Below are positions 14,006 through 15,932 of a DNA stretch of 15,932 nt, piece after piece. Origin of the DNA: Comamonadaceae bacterium (GTDB taxonomy: Bacteria > Pseudomonadota > Gammaproteobacteria > Burkholderiales > Burkholderiaceae); contig CANNNB010000028.1 in the NCBI GenBank assembly GCA_947505995.1, positions 1-15,932 on the forward strand, read 5' to 3'. A program made the position numbers and the translations under genes. Below the pieces are notes generated by a model. That model had not been told where the DNA came from, made no database searches, and saw nothing but the letters and a program-made list of their open reading frames with translations. The stretch's first letter is position 1. Every line of letters begins with the position of its first letter.

Positions 14006-15892
14006 TTAGCGGCCGAACGAGCGGCCACCACCACCACCACCGTTACCGCCGCCATAGCCACCGCCACCGCCACCGCCACCGCCACCGCCTCTACGGCCAC
14101 CACCACCACCACCATTGCCACCGCCAAATCCACCGCCACCGCCACCACCGTGACGGCGAGGGCCGCCGCGGCCACTGCCAGCCAAACTGTCGATACTGGT
14201 GCGAGTTGGGTCAGGTTGACCGCCACCGCCACCGCTGTTGCGACGAGGTGCGCCTTGGCGTGCAAATTGATTTGTCATGAGTGGGTCGATGTGACGTGGC
14301 AATTCATCACCACGTGGGCCACGGTCATGGTCTCTGTCCAAGTTGCGGTCGTTGGGCCTGTCATTGGGACGATCGTTGCGACGATCACCTCGCTCATTAA
14401 AACGATCTGATGGTGGTCCATCAAAATTTCTTTCGCCGCGATCTTGGCGATCAGTGCGTGGGCCTTGAGCAGGTCCGCCACGGCGTGAAGGGGGAGGGCC
14501 GTTGCGTGATCGGCCTGCGCTGCCTTCTGGGCGAGTTTGTCCACCACCACCACCACCACCACCAGAGCGAGCTCCACGTCCACCACCACCGCCTTCACCT
14601 GCAGCACCTTTTGTTTCGCGAATACGTTGCATCATGTCTGAGCGTGCTGCTTTGGCTGCTGCTTGCATCACATCACGGCTAGGTGGACGGCCTGCACCAC
14701 CCCACAAAGTTTGACGTCCCATTGCAATTGGCTCAGGCTTCTCGCCCGGCTCAGGCCCAAAGCCTTCCAAAATTTGGACTGGAATTTCTTGTTTGGTGAA
14801 GCGCTCGATTTCCATCATGAAACCTTCTTCGTCCAAGCACACCAAGCTCACCGCTTCGCCACTTGCACCAGCACGTCCCGTGCGGCCAATGCGGTGCACG
14901 TAGTCTTCAGACACGTTGGGGATTTCGTAATTCACCACATGCGGCAAGTCTTCGATGTCAATGCCGCGGGCTGCAATGTCAGTAGCGACCAAGACGCGAA
15001 TGTCGCCACTCTTGAATCCTGCCAAAGCTTGGGTGCGAGCGGTTTGGCTCTTATTGCCATGCAATGCCATGGACTTGATTCCGTTTTTGGTGAGATAGTC
15101 GGCCACGTTGTTCGCACCAAACTTGGTGCGTGTGAAAACCAGTACTTGGCTCCAGTTGTGCTGGTTGATGATGTGCACCAGCACTTCTTTTTTCTTGCCA
15201 CGACCCACGGGGTGAATGACTTGAGAGATGCGCTGCACGGTTGTGTTGCTGGGTGTCACTTGAATGCTCTGAGGATTTTTCAAGAGCGTCGCGGCAAGAT
15301 CGCGAATTTCATCGCTGAAGGTGGCTGAGAACAACAAGCTTTGTTTGTCTTTTGGCACCAAGGCCAAGACTTTTTTCACATCATGAATGAAGCCCATGTC
15401 GAGCATACGGTCTGCTTCGTCCAAGACCAAAATTTCAATGCTGGACAAATCGAGCAGGCCCTGGCCTTGCAAGTCGAGCAAGCGGCCTGGCGTGGCCACC
15501 AAGACATCGACGCCGCGTTTGACGCGATCGACTTGGGGTTTCATGCCAACGCCACCAAACACAACGGTGGACTGCAGGCTGAGGTATTTGCCGTAATCTT
15601 TGGCGGACTCTTCAATCTGGGCTGCCAATTCGCGTGTGGGCGTTAGCACCAGCGCGCGAATGGCCTTGCCGCCAAATTTGTTCCTACCGGCTTCTGTCAA
15701 GCTCAGCTTGTGCAAGATGGGCAGCATGAATGCGGCTGTTTTGCCGGTGCCAGTTTGTGCGCCAGCCAACAGGTCGTGACCTGCCAAGACGATGGGTATC
15801 GCTTGAGCCTGCACGGGCGTTGGAGTGTCGTAGCCTTGCTCTTGCACGGCCTGCAGAATGGCCGGGGCCAAATTCAATTCTTCAAATTTCAT
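14006..15892 (-). CDS. rhlE: DEAD-box ATP-dependent RNA helicase RhlE with long Gly/Arg-rich tail
   Basis: The 628-residue protein is an RhlE-group DEAD-box helicase, which unwinds short RNA duplexes in ribosome assembly, RNA decay or cold adaptation. All motifs are intact: Q motif around Q28, motif I AQTGTGKT (45-52), PTRELA (85-90), TPGR (134-137), DEAD (158-161), SAT (189-191), HGNKSQ (278-283), the TDIAARGID block (304-312) and HRIGRTGR (333-340). From about residue 430 the protein changes to a tail of roughly 200 residues. The tail has poly-Gly runs up to 11, RGG elements and an Asp/Arg/Asn-rich part with DRPN repeats (505-525). The tail is probably disordered and RNA-binding. The ATG at 15892 begins MKFEELNL as usual for RhlE; no clear ribosome-binding site is seen. 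Gene neighbours to the right lie outside the window. Confidence 0.95.
   Translation of the reverse strand: MKFEELNLAPAILQAVQEQGYDTPTPVQAQAIPIVLAGHDLLAGAQTGTGKTAAFMLPILHKLSLTEAGRNKFGGKAIRALVLTPTRELAAQIEESAKDYGKYLSLQSTVVFGGVGMKPQVDRVKRGVDVLVATPGRLLDLQGQGLLDLSSIEILVLDEADRMLDMGFIHDVKKVLALVPKDKQSLLFSATFSDEIRDLAATLLKNPQSIQVTPSNTTVQRISQVIHPVGRGKKKEVLVHIINQHNWSQVLVFTRTKFGANNVADYLTKNGIKSMALHGNKSQTARTQALAGFKSGDIRVLVATDIAARGIDIEDLPHVVNYEIPNVSEDYVHRIGRTGRAGASGEAVSLVCLDEEGFMMEIERFTKQEIPVQILEGFGPEPGEKPEPIAMGRQTLWGGAGRPPSRDVMQAAAKAARSDMMQRIRETKGAAGEGGGGGRGARSGGGGGGGGQTRPEGSAGRSRNGPPPSRRGGPAQGPRTDRQDRGERNFDGPPSDRFNERGDRRNDRPNDRPNDRNLDRDHDRGPRGDELPRHIDPLMTNQFARQGAPRRNSGGGGGQPDPTRTSIDSLAGSGRGGPRRHGGGGGGGFGGGNGGGGGGRRGGGGGGGGGGGYGGGNGGGGGGRSFGR
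14024..14150. repeat. Low-complexity CCACCG/CCACCA tract coding poly-Gly of rhlE
   Basis: A run of CCACCA and CCACCG hexamers, broken by CCAT, CTCTACGG and AAAT, covers about 125 bases. On the minus strand it encodes the GGT/GGC glycine runs at residues 582-624 of RhlE. Mixed codon use keeps it from being a perfect microsatellite, but slippage or unequal exchange in 3-nt steps would change tail length without breaking the frame. Confidence 0.8.
14539..14592. repeat. Second glycine-coding trinucleotide tract in rhlE
   Basis: Eight consecutive CCA triplets (14541-14564) are followed by a shorter CCACCACCACCG block near 14579-14592. On the minus strand these code the poly-Gly runs around residues 433-451 of RhlE. 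The near-perfect (CCA)8 is the most slippage-prone tract in the window. Confidence 0.75.
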
Positions 15893-15932
15893 GATGGCGC
15901 GCCAAGAACGGCGTATGGCATCGGTTTGTCAG

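Noticed and set aside
13983..14010. GCTAAT...ATTAGC inverted repeat between TIGR03643 and rhlE stops as a terminator
   Set aside because: Only 6 bp of AT-rich stem with a 16-nt loop and no T-run; too weak to call.
14024..14150. Repetitive CCACCG tract considered as a CRISPR-like or microsatellite array
   Set aside because: No unique spacers; it is in-frame glycine coding sequence of rhlE.
13951..14280. Plus-strand frame with long poly-His/Arg runs
   Set aside because: It is the complement of the glycine codons in the RhlE tail and has no independent coding support.

Overview
The window looks like chromosome of a betaproteobacterium, most likely a Burkholderiales/Comamonadaceae-type freshwater organism. 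This is inferred from the overall protein character, moderate GC, and an edd-eda pair next to a DeLey-Doudoroff (galactonate) cluster. No rRNA, tRNA, insertion sequence, phage gene or CRISPR array was seen. Coding density is very high and no gene-free stretch exceeds about 170 bases.

Layout. (1) 1-180: the last 59 codons of a TonB-dependent outer-membrane receptor, whose stop overlaps the stop of the convergent pdxH. (2) 177-1426, minus: chaC-like gamma-glutamylcyclotransferase then pdxH (PLP synthesis), 2 nt apart. (3) 1427-4141, plus: an operator-rich region with a perfect TGTAAC-AAA-GTTACA palindrome (HexR-box architecture), then edd and eda (Entner-Doudoroff pathway), overlapping by 10 nt and closed by a terminator. 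(4) 4152-8947, minus: an IlvD/Edd-family aldonate dehydratase closest in memory to L-arabinonate/D-galactonate dehydratase, a DenD-like SDR dehydrogenase, dgoK and dgoA, followed by gloA (glyoxalase I). (5) 8948-9112: a divergent control region holding an 18-bp near-perfect palindrome. (6) 9113-11264, plus: a D-2-hydroxyacid dehydrogenase, a DgoR-like GntR/FadR regulator and a small cupin. (7) 11285-13616, minus: a three-gene light-repair operon made of a 59-aa DUF2256 zinc-ribbon protein, an FeS-cluster (6-4)-type photolyase/cryptochrome (FeS-BCP) and a flavin-reductase-family protein. (8) 13710-13994, plus: a TIGR03643/DUF2805 small protein divergent from that operon. (9) 14006-15892, minus: an RhlE-type DEAD-box RNA helicase with a roughly 200-residue Gly/Arg/Asp-rich tail.

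How it fits together. Blocks 3 and 4 are two parallel routes that split six-carbon sugar acids into pyruvate and glyceraldehyde 3-phosphate. One works on 6-phosphogluconate (Edd, Eda); the other works on galactonate-type acids (dehydratase, DgoK, DgoA). Glyoxalase I beside them would deal with methylglyoxal arising from triose phosphates. The GntR protein probably controls the divergent aldonate genes from the palindrome at 8994-9011. Two enzymes of the block, the DenD-like SDR and the D-2-hydroxyacid dehydrogenase, have no obvious place in the textbook pathway and are its most interesting open question.

The other notable unit is DUF2256, FeS-photolyase and flavin reductase, with TIGR03643 divergent. 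The photolyase keeps the four FeS cysteines at exactly the spacing of Agrobacterium PhrB. The small DUF2256 gene was found by translating the minus strand by hand. Its overlap with the photolyase start suggests an uncharacterised partner protein.
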